DNA of 64,000 nt, taken from assembly GCA_020832465.1 (NCBI GenBank), contig JAFIER010000011.1, forward strand, positions 1-64,000, read 5' to 3'. The DNA comes from Bernardetiaceae bacterium. Lineage in GTDB: Bacteria > Bacteroidota > Bacteroidia > Cytophagales > Bernardetiaceae. The number at the start of each line of letters is the position of its first letter. The stretch's first letter is position 1. This document shows, one piece after another, positions 9,716 to 18,805 of this stretch. The notes under the pieces are model-generated. The model searched no databases. It saw nothing but the letters and a program-made list of their open reading frames with translations, and was not told the origin of the DNA. The translations under genes were made by a program, and so were the position numbers.

Positions 9716-10768
9716 ATGATTAACGTACTTATAGGCATAGCAGCACTGGTGCTTGTAGTCTTACTGGCTCTCATATACCGTGTGTTTACGCTTGTGCAAA
9801 TCGCCAAGAAACGGGAAACTGGTGAAGAACCTCGTGTAACAAGTTCAAACCGAATTAATGCGCTTCTTTTTATAATCTTTTTTGCCGTTTTATTCGGGTC
9901 TATTTTCTGGTACTCGATTGCTGCAAAAGATGACTACATGCTCCCCGAGGCAGCCTCAGAGCATGGAGGTGCTATTGATATGCTGTTTTGGGTAACTACA
10001 GGCGTAGTTTTCTTTGTGTTTTTTGTTACGCATTGCTTGCTATTTTTCTTCCCTTATTTGTATAGCTACAAAGAGGGTAAAAAAGCAGAATTTTTGGTGC
10101 ATGACAACAGATTAGAATTAGCTTGGACTGTCGTTCCTGCCATTGTGCTTACCATATTAGTTGTCTCGGGCTGGACAGTTTGGTCAGAGATTACTGATCC
10201 TGCACCTGAAGATTCCGTGGAAATAGAAATCGTAGGACGACAGTTTGGTTGGAATACGCGATATGCTGGTCCTGATGGTAAAATAGGTAAACACAATTTT
10301 AGAAAAATAGATGCTACTAACGGACTTGGTTTGGATTTTGAAGCTGATGCTGCTAACAATGATGATTTTGTAGCTAATGAGTTAGTATTGCCTAAAGGCA
10401 AAAACGTATTGCTCAAAATCCGTTCAAGAGATGTTTTGCACAGTGTGTTTTTACCTCATTTTAGACTGAAAATGGACGCTGTACCTGGGCAACCCACGCA
10501 GTTTTGGTTTAAACCAATATATACAACAGAAGAAATGCGTCAGAGATTAGCAGAAAAAGGAGACCCTAACGCTGCTGATTTTAATTACCATTTAGCTTGT
10601 ACTGAAATTTGTGGTAGTGCTCACTACGCTATGTCTATGAAAGTACGTGTGCTTTCGGAAGAAGAGTATGCTGAATGGGAAAAAGAGCAGAAGCCTTGGG
10701 CTGAGCTCAATGCTGATTACCTTGCTGAAAAAGGTATTGAAATTTCGAATATGACTTCGCTGAAATAA
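9716..10768 (+). CDS. coxB: Cytochrome c oxidase subunit II
   Basis: CuA-bearing subunit II of an aa3-type haem-copper oxidase, 350 aa, taking electrons from alternative complex III. Three hydrophobic segments lie in the N-terminal half (residues ~3-25, ~50-70, ~90-115), followed by the helix before the cupredoxin domain. The CuA ligands are visible: His242 (DVLHSVF), then Cys295, Glu297, Cys299, His303 and Met306. There is no C-terminal haem c domain, so it is not a caa3 fusion. It precedes subunit I by 35 bp. Genes for subunits III and IV and for haem a synthesis are not in the window. Confidence 0.95.
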   Translation: MINVLIGIAALVLVVLLALIYRVFTLVQIAKKRETGEEPRVTSSNRINALLFIIFFAVLFGSIFWYSIAAKDDYMLPEAASEHGGAIDMLFWVTTGVVFFVFFVTHCLLFFFPYLYSYKEGKKAEFLVHDNRLELAWTVVPAIVLTILVVSGWTVWSEITDPAPEDSVEIEIVGRQFGWNTRYAGPDGKIGKHNFRKIDATNGLGLDFEADAANNDDFVANELVLPKGKNVLLKIRSRDVLHSVFLPHFRLKMDAVPGQPTQFWFKPIYTTEEMRQRLAEKGDPNAADFNYHLACTEICGSAHYAMSMKVRVLSEEEYAEWEKEQKPWAELNADYLAEKGIEISNMTSLK

Positions 10769-10803
10769 ATAAAATAGTCTTTTAAAATAAAAAAAATTAC
10801 AAT

Positions 10804-12687
10804 ATGTCTACAGTTGATATTGATATCAAACAAGCCACCGATGATTCGCACGGTGGTGGGCATGATGAGCATCATGAGCATCATGGCAACTTTTGGACAA
10901 ACTACATCTTCTCGTATGACCACAAAGTAATCGGTAAGCAATTCTTGCTTACAGGTATGTTTTGGGCACTTATAGGTGTGGCTATGTCTGTAGTATTCCG
11001 TTTGCAACTCGGTTTTCCCGATGCAAATTTGGAGTTTTTGCGCCCTCTTTTAGGTGGGTGGATTGATAGCGCAGGTAAGTTAGACCCTAACTTTTATCTT
11101 GCACTTGTAACGATGCACGGTACGATTATGGTATTTTTCGTACTTACAGCTGGATTGAGTGGTACTTTTAGTAACTACTTAATACCGCTTCAAATTGGTG
11201 CGCGAGATATGGCTTCTGGTTTTATGAATATGCTTTCGTATTGGTTCTTTTTCCTCTCGAGTGTAGTGATGTTCGCATCTCTTTTCATTCAAACAGGACC
11301 CGCATCGGGTGGCTGGGTAATCTACCCACCGCTTAACGCCTTAGAACAAGCATCACCTGGCTCGGGCTTAGGTATGACCCTTTGGCTCGTAAGTATGGCT
11401 CTTTTCATTGTATCTACGCTCTTAGGTGGTATAAACTATATCGCTACCGTCATCAACTTACGTACCGAAGGTATGTCTTTTACAAGATTACCTTTGACAA
11501 TTTGGGCATTCTTTATTACTGCCGTAATTGGATTGCTCTCTTTCCCAGTACTGTTTTCAGCAGCTTTGTTGTTGATTTTTGACCGTAGCTTCGGTACGAG
11601 TTTCTTCCTCTCCGAAATTTATATCGGTGGTGAAGCACTCTCTAACGTAGGTGGTAGTGCTGTATTATTCCAGCATTTATTCTGGTTCTTAGGACACCCT
11701 GAGGTATATATCGTACTTTTACCTGCACTTGGTATTACTTCCGAAATTGTGGCTACGAACTCTCGTAAGCCTATTTTTGGATACCGTGCAATGATTGGCT
11801 CTATACTCGGCATTGCAGTGCTTTCTTTTGTAGTATGGGCGCACCACATGTTTGTCTCGGGTATGAATCCGTTCTTAGGTTCGGTATTTATGTTCTTGAC
11901 TTTGATTATTGCTGTGCCATCGGCAGTAAAAGCATTTAACTACATTACGACACTTTGGAGGGGGAACTTGGTGTTTACACCAGCAATGCTTTTCTCTATT
12001 GGATTAGTATCCCTCTTTATTGTAGGTGGTCTTACGGGTATCCACTTAGCAAATGCAGCTATAGATATTCAGTTGCACGACACCTACTTTGTAGTGGCTC
12101 ACTTCCACCTTGTAATGGGTGCATCGGCATTTTTTGGTATGTTAGCTGGTATATACCACTGGTTCCCAAAAATGTTTGGTAGAATGATGAACGATAAGTT
12201 AGGCTACGTGCACTTTTGGCTTACTTTCGCAGGTGTGTATTTGATATTTTTCCCAATGCACTTCCTCGGAATCGCAGCTTTCCCACGTCGTTATTACTCA
12301 TTTACAAGTTTTGAGCCTTTCGGTAAGTTTACCGATTTGAACATGCTTATTAGTGTGGCTGCTATCTTGACGTTTGCAGCGCAGTTTATCTTTATCTTTA
12401 ACTTCTTCTACTCGATGTTTAGAGGTAAGATTGCACCTGCTAACCCTTGGAAATCTAATACACTGGAGTGGACAACGCCACGAAATCCAGGACACGGCAA
12501 CTGGCCCGGACCGCTTCCTAAAGTATATCGCTGGCCTTATGACTACAGCAAGCCTGGTGCAAAAGATGATTTTATCCCTCAGAACGTACCTTACTCTGAA
12601 ACAAAGGAGTCTAACCTCCCTTATGAAGAAGAGTTGGCAAAACTCGAAAAGGAACCAAAATCAAATGCAACTAAGCGAGACGCGTAG
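10804..12687 (+). CDS. coxA: Cytochrome c oxidase subunit I
   Basis: Catalytic subunit I of an A-type haem-copper oxidase, 627 aa, reducing O2 to water and pumping protons. The CuB ligand/cross-link motif GHPEVY has His298, Glu300 and Tyr302; His347 and His348 are the other CuB ligands; His433 and His435 (VAHFHLVMG) are the haem a3 and haem a ligands, with the second haem a His in HGTIMVF. Glu300 places it with A1-type oxidases. The N-terminus before the first helix is very His-rich (SHGGGHDEHHEHHG). It is the last gene before the terminator at 12721. Confidence 0.96.
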   Translation: MSTVDIDIKQATDDSHGGGHDEHHEHHGNFWTNYIFSYDHKVIGKQFLLTGMFWALIGVAMSVVFRLQLGFPDANLEFLRPLLGGWIDSAGKLDPNFYLALVTMHGTIMVFFVLTAGLSGTFSNYLIPLQIGARDMASGFMNMLSYWFFFLSSVVMFASLFIQTGPASGGWVIYPPLNALEQASPGSGLGMTLWLVSMALFIVSTLLGGINYIATVINLRTEGMSFTRLPLTIWAFFITAVIGLLSFPVLFSAALLLIFDRSFGTSFFLSEIYIGGEALSNVGGSAVLFQHLFWFLGHPEVYIVLLPALGITSEIVATNSRKPIFGYRAMIGSILGIAVLSFVVWAHHMFVSGMNPFLGSVFMFLTLIIAVPSAVKAFNYITTLWRGNLVFTPAMLFSIGLVSLFIVGGLTGIHLANAAIDIQLHDTYFVVAHFHLVMGASAFFGMLAGIYHWFPKMFGRMMNDKLGYVHFWLTFAGVYLIFFPMHFLGIAAFPRRYYSFTSFEPFGKFTDLNMLISVAAILTFAAQFIFIFNFFYSMFRGKIAPANPWKSNTLEWTTPRNPGHGNWPGPLPKVYRWPYDYSKPGAKDDFIPQNVPYSETKESNLPYEEELAKLEKEPKSNATKRDA

Positions 12688-12720
12688 TTTCCGTAGTTAC
12701 AGATAAAAATTTAATCAAAA

Positions 12721-12758
12721 AAGCCCAAGTTGCATCGCACTTGGGCTTTTGCTTTTTT
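12721..12758 (+). terminator. Rho-independent terminator of the act-cox operon
   Basis: Perfect inverted arms AAGCCCAAGT (12721-12730) and ACTTGGGCTT (12739-12748) with an 8-nt loop, followed by TTTTGCTTTTTT. It lies 33 bp after the coxA stop codon. Confidence 0.92.
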
Positions 12759-12862
12759 ATATATTTTTAGAACAGTTTGCCTACTCAAGGGGTTTGAATA
12801 GCAGGTAAGAATCCTAATTTTATCATTATTTTATCGCTTCGCTAAGTATCAAATTTGTGTAT

Positions 12863-14410
12863 ATGATGAGCCGAAAAAAACGTATCGAGACTTTACTAAA
12901 AGGTCTTTTTGAAGGAATTTATGAAAAAGAAGAAGCCTTGCGCTTGTCTTTACTGACTGCCATCGCGGGCGAAAGTGTTTTTTTATTAGGACCTCCCGGT
13001 GTGGCAAAAAGTCTTATTGCAAGAAGGCTCAAATATGCTTTTAAAGATGGAAAATCTTTTGAATATTTGATGAATAAATTCAGCACCCCTGATGAAATAT
13101 TCGGTCCTGTATCTATCAAAAAACTTAAAGACGAAGATAAGTTTGAGCGACTTACGGATAAGTATATGCCCGGCGCAACGATCGTATTCCTCGATGAAAT
13201 TTGGAAAGCCGGACCTTCCATACAAAATGCCTTGCTTACTATTATAAACGAAAAAATCTACAGAAATGGAGAACAGGAAATTAAAGTAGAAATCAAAGGA
13301 ATTATAGCGGCTTCTAACGAACTACCCCCAGAAAATGAAGGACTTGAAGCACTATGGGATAGATTTTTGATAAGAAATATTATTGGCGAAATTCAGCAAA
13401 GTGGTAATTTTGTAAACCTGCTTACACGCACACAAGATGTATATGAAGACCGAATCGAGCAAGAATTAAAGATTAGTAATCAAGAGTTATATGAATGGGA
13501 GCAGCAGATTGATAAAGTCAGCCTGCCACCAGAGGTTATCAATACGATTCAACTTGTAAAACATCAGCTCGATAGCCATGACAATGAGTCTTCACAACCT
13601 TTCAGAATTTATGATAGAAGGTGGAAGAAAATCGCACATTTAATCCGAACCTCGGCATTCCTGAACGATAGAAAAGAAGCTGATTTGATGGATTGTTTTC
13701 TTATGGTACACATGCTTTGGAGTCAGCCTAATCACATAGAAAAAGTACAAGAAATCGTAGCCGAGACTATTCGCAAGCACGGGTATAATGTGGCTCTTAA
13801 CCTTAGCGGGCTGCGCAAAGAGGTACAGGCTATTGAGCAGGAGGTCTTTGCCGAAACCAAAATTCCACATCAAACTACGGTCGAAGAGCTGTATGCTGTC
13901 GAAAGGCAGTATTATGAAGTCTTAAGCCTCGAGAGCTATCTCGATGGTAAATACATCAAAAGAAGCGATTTGGATAAATTGCAAATAGAAGAGCAGCAGA
14001 CCATTGGTGTGTACGACGAGCAGTTCAAACTTACTTATAAAGTAAAAGCACAACGCTCAAAAATCCCGCATCATATCGAAATTACACACAATGCACAAAC
14101 CCTGCCTTTTAAACTGCGCACGCACAAAACCGAAAAGCAGGATATTATTTATAAAAAACCACACCCTCTTTTAAGAAAATATTGGAACGAACAGTACGAA
14201 AATTTGCAAAACTATATCCAAACTCAATTACAAAAAATTGATAGCGACCAGCCACAAGCAGTTGCACACCTCGAAAATAATCTTTTCGTAGAGGCGAGCT
14301 TGGCTAAAATCGTACTTTCCAATTTAAATGATGCTATCAATACGCTCAACGAATTACAACTCCGACTCGAAAAAATTAAGCATTACTATGAAAGGGAGTT
14401 TCAAGAATAG
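12863..14410 (+). CDS. ravA: MoxR-family AAA+ ATPase, RavA type
   Basis: AAA+ ATPase of the MoxR/RavA subfamily, about 515 aa, close to E. coli RavA (498 aa). Walker A is GPPGVAKS near residues 43-50, Walker B is VFLDEIWK, and AASNELPPENEGLEALWDRF is the sensor/arginine-finger region typical of RavA. The C-terminal half is charged and helical, as in the RavA discoidal domain. RavA proteins act as chaperone-like ATPases with the VWA protein ViaA, but no VWA gene follows; the next gene converges 28 bp away. The reading frame is open from a GTG at 12857, but the ATGs at 12863 and 12866 are more likely starts. Confidence 0.82.
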   Translation: MMSRKKRIETLLKGLFEGIYEKEEALRLSLLTAIAGESVFLLGPPGVAKSLIARRLKYAFKDGKSFEYLMNKFSTPDEIFGPVSIKKLKDEDKFERLTDKYMPGATIVFLDEIWKAGPSIQNALLTIINEKIYRNGEQEIKVEIKGIIAASNELPPENEGLEALWDRFLIRNIIGEIQQSGNFVNLLTRTQDVYEDRIEQELKISNQELYEWEQQIDKVSLPPEVINTIQLVKHQLDSHDNESSQPFRIYDRRWKKIAHLIRTSAFLNDRKEADLMDCFLMVHMLWSQPNHIEKVQEIVAETIRKHGYNVALNLSGLRKEVQAIEQEVFAETKIPHQTTVEELYAVERQYYEVLSLESYLDGKYIKRSDLDKLQIEEQQTIGVYDEQFKLTYKVKAQRSKIPHHIEITHNAQTLPFKLRTHKTEKQDIIYKKPHPLLRKYWNEQYENLQNYIQTQLQKIDSDQPQAVAHLENNLFVEASLAKIVLSNLNDAINTLNELQLRLEKIKHYYEREFQE

Positions 14411-14438
14411 CCATATCCTTAGCCCAAAAATTGCGGGT

Positions 14439-15239
14439 TTACTGCTTGCCAAAGCTTAAGACCAACTGAGAGAGCTCGGGTATAGCTTCAATATTGAGGC
14501 TATGCCCCTTAGCGGGAATAATTTTAAAAATCGCTTGTGGAAGGGCATCTGCAATGGCTTTGCCCATTTTAGGGGTTGTGAGTATATCTTGCTCGCCCTG
14601 AACGACCATAACAGCTTGCTTAACTTGGGCAAGAGACGGGCGATAGTCACCACTTTGTTCGGTCGCCTCCATTAGCTTGAGTAAGGGCTCGGCAGCGACA
14701 TTGATACCATTGCGCATCTCACGCATAGTTTCTATCGGAATTAACGGATTTTCAAAATAACTCTCTCCTAATACTGAAGGTAACATTACATCGAGCATTA
14801 AATCATAACCGCCTATTTCTAAAGCACGCTTCCACGCTGCACCCATATAGTTAAACTGTGCTGTTTTGTGTGCAAAAGTAGATACTAACATGGCACGATC
14901 GATGCGTTCACTATGATTGACGAGAAGACGCTGCGCAATAGCGCCACCGTAAGATATACCCACTACGAATACTTTTTCTAAACCTAAGTTATCCAATAAG
15001 TAAATTATATCACGGGCGTGCTGCTCAAAGCTACGCATAGCGCCTGTTTTATCTGATTGTCCTTGAAAAATCTGATCTATAAGTAATACGTTGTAATGCT
15101 GTGCAAAAAAAGTGGACATGGGGTGCCATACCAAAGTAGATTGAGAAAGACCATTAAGAAATACAAGCGTTTTTTTCTGCAAATCAGACTGTTTGTATTC
15201 ATAATACATGTTTAATCCGTCGGGAAGCGTAATTGTCAT
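14439..15239 (-). CDS. Alpha/beta hydrolase
   Basis: Cytoplasmic alpha/beta-hydrolase of 266 aa. The nucleophile elbow is GISYGG with Ser96, the acid is Asp218 (GEQDIL) and the catalytic His is His246 (GHSLNIE), giving a complete triad. The oxyanion region is FLNGLSQST near residue 27. It has no signal peptide. Substrate cannot be told; relatives include esterases, haloperoxidase-like enzymes and MenH-like lyases, and no neighbouring pathway helps. It converges on ravA and starts 239 bp from the next minus gene, with a repeat element between. Confidence 0.8.
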   Translation of the reverse strand: MTITLPDGLNMYYEYKQSDLQKKTLVFLNGLSQSTLVWHPMSTFFAQHYNVLLIDQIFQGQSDKTGAMRSFEQHARDIIYLLDNLGLEKVFVVGISYGGAIAQRLLVNHSERIDRAMLVSTFAHKTAQFNYMGAAWKRALEIGGYDLMLDVMLPSVLGESYFENPLIPIETMREMRNGINVAAEPLLKLMEATEQSGDYRPSLAQVKQAVMVVQGEQDILTTPKMGKAIADALPQAIFKIIPAKGHSLNIEAIPELSQLVLSFGKQ

Positions 15240-15292
15240 AACGTTATATTTTGATAATGAGGGGGGTAAAATATTTGTATAAACGAAAATAT

Positions 15293-15396
15293 AGGGTGTA
15301 TGACAACTTTGCTAAATATGCCCAGAAATACTATTTTTTTTAGAAATGCTATTTCTGAAATTATCTAAGTCAATTTACCAATTTGACGTACACCCA
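15293..15396. repeat. MITE-like element, family 1, copy A
   Basis: A ~104-bp block whose ends are inverted relatives: GGGTGTATGACAA at the left and TTTGACGTACACCC at the right, with homology running about 24 bp inward. The centre holds a degenerate AGAAAT...ATTTCT palindrome at 15324-15356. Copy B at 18444-18548 matches over the whole length. No coding capacity, so if mobile it would need a transposase in trans. Confidence 0.65.
15324..15356. repeat. AGAAAT palindrome, degenerate copy inside MITE copy A
   Basis: AGAAATACTATT at the left and AAATGCTATTTCT at the right, the most degenerate of the six palindromes; it is the core of the family 1 element. The matching core in copy B is 18477-18507. 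Confidence 0.55.
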
Positions 15397-15477
15397 AAAC
15401 GTATTACTATAAATTTACAAAAAGAACTCACAATGCTCTGCGCACTGTTAGTCCTTTTTGGGGCTTTATTTATGTAA

Positions 15478-16494
15478 CTACATATTGCGAATTTCTTCTA
15501 CTGCCCTTTCCAAGATTTCGTCTTTAGTAAGGTCGCTCCAGTCAAAAGAAGCGCGAATATCTGGTGCTACACCATCTTCGGCAGAGCTATCGCCGTTCAA
15601 ATCGAGGAGCTGACTGATGCTAAAACGATAAAGCCAGCCATTAGGCAATTGCCCGCCATTGGGCAAACCGCCACCGCCACCTGTTGTATCGCCGATAAGT
15701 TTGATATGAGGAAAGGCTTTTGTGGCTACAGCAAACATTGTTGTAGCACTATAAGAACCTCTATCAATCAATACCATTACAGGTTTTTCGTATCTTATGC
15801 CATCATGAGAACCGATATGAAAATCCTGTGGCTCTCCAAAATCTTGCCTACCGCGCCCGTTGCGTGTAATAAATGAGCCCACAAGCGTGCGCTCGGAGAC
15901 AAATCGTTCAAGGATAGCGGGTATATTAGTTACTGTTCCGCCTCCATTGCTTCTTAAATCGAGAATGATGCCTTTTGTATCTGCATAGCGAGTCAGAAGA
16001 TGGTCCATAACATCACTGCTAACAGGGGACATAAACGAACCGTAACGAATATAAGCAATCTCCTGCTCTTCAAACAAAAAATCGTGAACAAAAGCCCCCG
16101 TTATTCTGAAATTGGGAAGATAAAACTCTTCGATAGTACGGCGTCTGAAATTTTCATCTCCTCGAAGTGCAACATTATACACCGAGATGTTAAAAGGAGA
16201 TACAAGGTTTGTATGGTCGTCTCGAAGTTCGTTTAGCATATTAGCCAGCACATTGAAAAGCTCTTCCTCGCTCATATCTTCTGAAATTTGAGCCTCGTAG
16301 CGCACTCTCACCTCGTCCCAATCTATTTGTTTGAGGTCGAAATAGCTATATTTTCTATCGACTTCGTCCCATAAGTAATTAAAATTTACTAAGGGTTCGC
16401 TGCTTTTTTGATTTTCTTCAAACAGTGCTTGTTCGCAGGAAGAAGCCACAAGCACAATCAAAAATAAAGCGATTGTATTTATTATTTTGTTCAT
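15478..16494 (-). CDS. S41-family (tricorn core-like) peptidase lipoprotein
   Basis: Exported protease of 338 aa. A lipoprotein signal ends VASSCEQ (Cys20). Residues ~40-110 contain the S41 N-terminal signature NELRDDHTN with the family His. The catalytic Ser lies in DRGSYSATTMF, and DTTGGGGGLPNG and DGVAPDI are the other S41 hallmarks. No PDZ domain is evident. Similar Bacteroidota lipoproteins are common; the substrate is unknown. It starts 24 bp after the next minus gene (16519-17445), so the two are probably cotranscribed. Confidence 0.82.
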   Translation of the reverse strand: MNKIINTIALFLIVLVASSCEQALFEENQKSSEPLVNFNYLWDEVDRKYSYFDLKQIDWDEVRVRYEAQISEDMSEEELFNVLANMLNELRDDHTNLVSPFNISVYNVALRGDENFRRRTIEEFYLPNFRITGAFVHDFLFEEQEIAYIRYGSFMSPVSSDVMDHLLTRYADTKGIILDLRSNGGGTVTNIPAILERFVSERTLVGSFITRNGRGRQDFGEPQDFHIGSHDGIRYEKPVMVLIDRGSYSATTMFAVATKAFPHIKLIGDTTGGGGGLPNGGQLPNGWLYRFSISQLLDLNGDSSAEDGVAPDIRASFDWSDLTKDEILERAVEEIRNM

Positions 16495-16518
16495 AATTGT
16501 ATATCGTTTGGTAGGTTA

Positions 16519-17445
16519 TTATTTTTTACTGCGGTGAAACATTAAGGTATATTGAAAACGATGGATTGCCATTTGAAAAATTTCATATCCACCTGGCGCA
16601 TGGGCAGCATCCCAATGATAAGACCAGCTATGTGCATTTCCATTTTGCCTATAGGACGTGTAGGCTACATGTGTGCGTAAGCGATAGCCATTTAAATAAA
16701 GTTTGTGCCCACCATATAGAAAAACAAGTGGACTTGTATCGCTACCATCAAACTCAAAATCTGAAAGATAGGCATAGCCAGGGCGATAATTAAAATTCAG
16801 TACGCCAACATTCAACTGAAAACTTAGCTCACGCTTGATGGGGCGCAACTTACGTGTAAAAAGCAACCAGTCTTGTTCTTTACTTTCTTTGCGAGAAAAA
16901 TCATATACTGCCTGTGCGCCGAGCATCAGGTTTAGTAGTATTTCAGAACCTGCGCCTGCATTTCCCAAACCGCCATTAAAGCGAAAGTTTAAGTCCGAAG
17001 CAAGTGCTGGTCCTACTTTAATTTTGAGTTTGTCATTGCTCAAAGTATTTATCTGGCGCAGATAATGCCCATATAGTTGAGCATTGACAAAGGTGCTTGA
17101 AGTAAAACCTTGAAAATAATTACTCTCGGGCATGTCTGCAAAAGTAAAACCAGTGTTAAGTCCCATTTGATAAGTACTTTCCCAGCGTTCTGCTTCGCGT
17201 GTAAGCCAAGCCAAACCCAAATGCAAGCCCGCCCCCCTATAAAAAAGTGGAGAAGTAGCAAAATCTCGATAAAGAAGTGAGTTGTAGCCTACAGAAGGGG
17301 TAAAATAACGATGTCGCGTATCGTTGTCTAACAAGCCTAAAGAATCTGCTGTATTACTTCGGGCGAGCTCTTCTTGCGCATGCAAGTATAGGCTATCAAA
17401 CCCTAAAAACAGCTGTAATAACAATACAATAAGTGTTTTTTTCAT
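16519..17445 (-). CDS. Predicted outer-membrane beta-barrel protein
   Basis: Hypothetical protein of 308 aa with a Sec signal peptide (MKKTLIVLLLQLFLGFDSLYL, cleavage near HAQ). The rest has alternating aromatic/polar stretches with Gly turns (HLGLAWL, FVNAQLYGHYL, RTHVAYTSYRQNG, RFQYTLMFHR) as in small outer-membrane barrels of Bacteroidota. No family was recognised. An exact TATCTTTG box lies upstream (17491-17498, minus strand). It leads a probable two-gene unit with the S41 lipoprotein. Confidence 0.6.
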   Translation of the reverse strand: MKKTLIVLLLQLFLGFDSLYLHAQEELARSNTADSLGLLDNDTRHRYFTPSVGYNSLLYRDFATSPLFYRGAGLHLGLAWLTREAERWESTYQMGLNTGFTFADMPESNYFQGFTSSTFVNAQLYGHYLRQINTLSNDKLKIKVGPALASDLNFRFNGGLGNAGAGSEILLNLMLGAQAVYDFSRKESKEQDWLLFTRKLRPIKRELSFQLNVGVLNFNYRPGYAYLSDFEFDGSDTSPLVFLYGGHKLYLNGYRLRTHVAYTSYRQNGNAHSWSYHWDAAHAPGGYEIFQMAIHRFQYTLMFHRSKK

Positions 17446-17490
17446 TGTAAATAAATGGATATAAAAAAATTGGGATTTTATGATATACTA

Positions 17491-17498
17491 CAAAGATA
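17491..17498 (-). promoter_or_regulatory. Candidate Bacteroidota -7 box (TATCTTTG)
   Basis: On the minus strand it reads TATCTTTG, an exact match to TAnnTTTG, and would start transcription about 40 bp before the barrel gene. No clear -33 TTG sits at the expected spacing, so support is partial. The rest of 17446-17631 shows nothing recognisable. Confidence 0.35.
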
Positions 17499-17631
17499 CG
17501 TAATACGATAATCTTTGGTTGTGTTTTAATGATTACTTGCATTAAAAATTATGTAAAGCAAGTGTTTTTTATGCGAATACACTTTTTAGCAATTTGTCTG
17601 AACATGCAAGGCATAGCTTATTATTTTTGCA

Positions 17632-18363
17632 TTAAGCTATATATTCATCAAATGATTGGGCTTGTATTTTCTGCCAGCCTAATTCAAAGTCTTTGAGGTT
17701 TTGTTTTGAAAATGGAGCGTTATGCTGCGAAAGAAACTCATCTCTGTGGCGTATAAAATCCTCCATTTCATATTCTTTGCGATAAAGAATGCGTATGATT
17801 CGTACAAATTCGGATTCGCTCCATTCTGGTTTTTTCCAAAAGGTTTTTAAAACTTTAAAATGTGGGTCGAGAAAACTTAGCCATGACAAAAAGCGTAAAG
17901 CAATAAGCATATAAAAAACCCATAAACTGTGTGCTATGGCAAAAATCGTAGATGCACCAGCAATACTGCTGTTAAAAGCACGGTAGTTATTGTCTAACCA
18001 CCATTTACTTTCGGTAAAAAGGCTATTAAGTGTGTATTCAGTCAGGATATAAGAAAAAACACTAAAAAATATCAATATTTGAAAGTTAAATTTTGTGCTT
18101 TCCAAATCGAACAACAAATACGTTTTGCGTAGGTAGCTTAAAATCCATACACTTAGCATAAGCACGGGAATAACGCTCAAATAAAAAGGATAGCCATAAT
18201 GCAGACTCCCTTTTTGAAAAAGTGCAAGTGTAGTCTCATGTGCCAAAAAAACATAGCGCGTAAGTGCATGCGCTATCCAAGTACCCAAAACAGGTAGTAT
18301 TAGTAGCCACAAAGCATGCCAGCCCAAATTGCGGTATTTTTGAAAAAAGAGCTTCCATTTCAT
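17632..18363 (-). CDS. Hypothetical membrane protein
   Basis: 243 aa with about four hydrophobic segments (residues ~15-35, ~58-78, ~92-112, ~140-165) and a soluble, charged C-terminal region of ~70 residues. I do not recognise the family. No signal peptide beyond the first helix and no conserved motif. The ATG at 18363 is preceded by AT-rich DNA. It stands alone: 186 bp from the barrel gene downstream and 382 bp from the giant gene upstream. Confidence 0.6.
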   Translation of the reverse strand: MKWKLFFQKYRNLGWHALWLLILPVLGTWIAHALTRYVFLAHETTLALFQKGSLHYGYPFYLSVIPVLMLSVWILSYLRKTYLLFDLESTKFNFQILIFFSVFSYILTEYTLNSLFTESKWWLDNNYRAFNSSIAGASTIFAIAHSLWVFYMLIALRFLSWLSFLDPHFKVLKTFWKKPEWSESEFVRIIRILYRKEYEMEDFIRHRDEFLSQHNAPFSKQNLKDFELGWQKIQAQSFDEYIA

Positions 18364-18805
18364 ATTTGTAAAAACGAGTTAGGGATTGCAGATAAAAATA
18401 TGGTTATAACAATTATTTAACGTAAAATACCGCTCAAAGTAGTAGGGCGCACGATAACTTTTCTAAAATAGCCTCGAGATAACATCTCTCTAAGAAATGT
18501 TATCTCTGAAACTGCCTAAGTCGATTTACTAAGTTTGACGCACACCCAAGTAGCAGGCTTTATGCAAAGCTAAAAATTTCTCAAGAAATTGATATGCTTT
18601 TTTAGGTAAAATAATAACAAGTTTGCTATAATTGCATTTACAAAGGCTAATCCCTTATATTTCAATAGTTTGAAATGGCGTTAATAGCAACTTGTAGCCA
18701 AGGCACACTTTTCTAAAAAAATAGAACCTTGAGGGCTACAAAGGCGTGATATATAACAAAGTTGGCGTTTCCTTATACTACAAACATACAATTAAGATGC
18801 TTAAT
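18364..18805. other. Intergenic region before the giant repeat gene
   Basis: About 440 bp between divergent genes. It holds MITE-like copy B (18444-18548) and otherwise AT-rich DNA in which I see no gene or RNA. A GTG at 18746 is in frame with the downstream gene but lies before the better ATG starts at 18797-18809. Confidence 0.5.
18444..18548. repeat. MITE-like element, family 1, copy B
   Basis: ~105 bp matching copy A (15293-15396) end to end, with terminal inverted sequences GGGCGCACGATAA at the left and TTTGACGCACACCC at the right, and an inner palindrome AGATAACATCTCT...AATGTTATCTCT at 18477-18507. The two copies sit in separate intergenic gaps about 3.1 kb apart in the same orientation. 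Confidence 0.65.
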
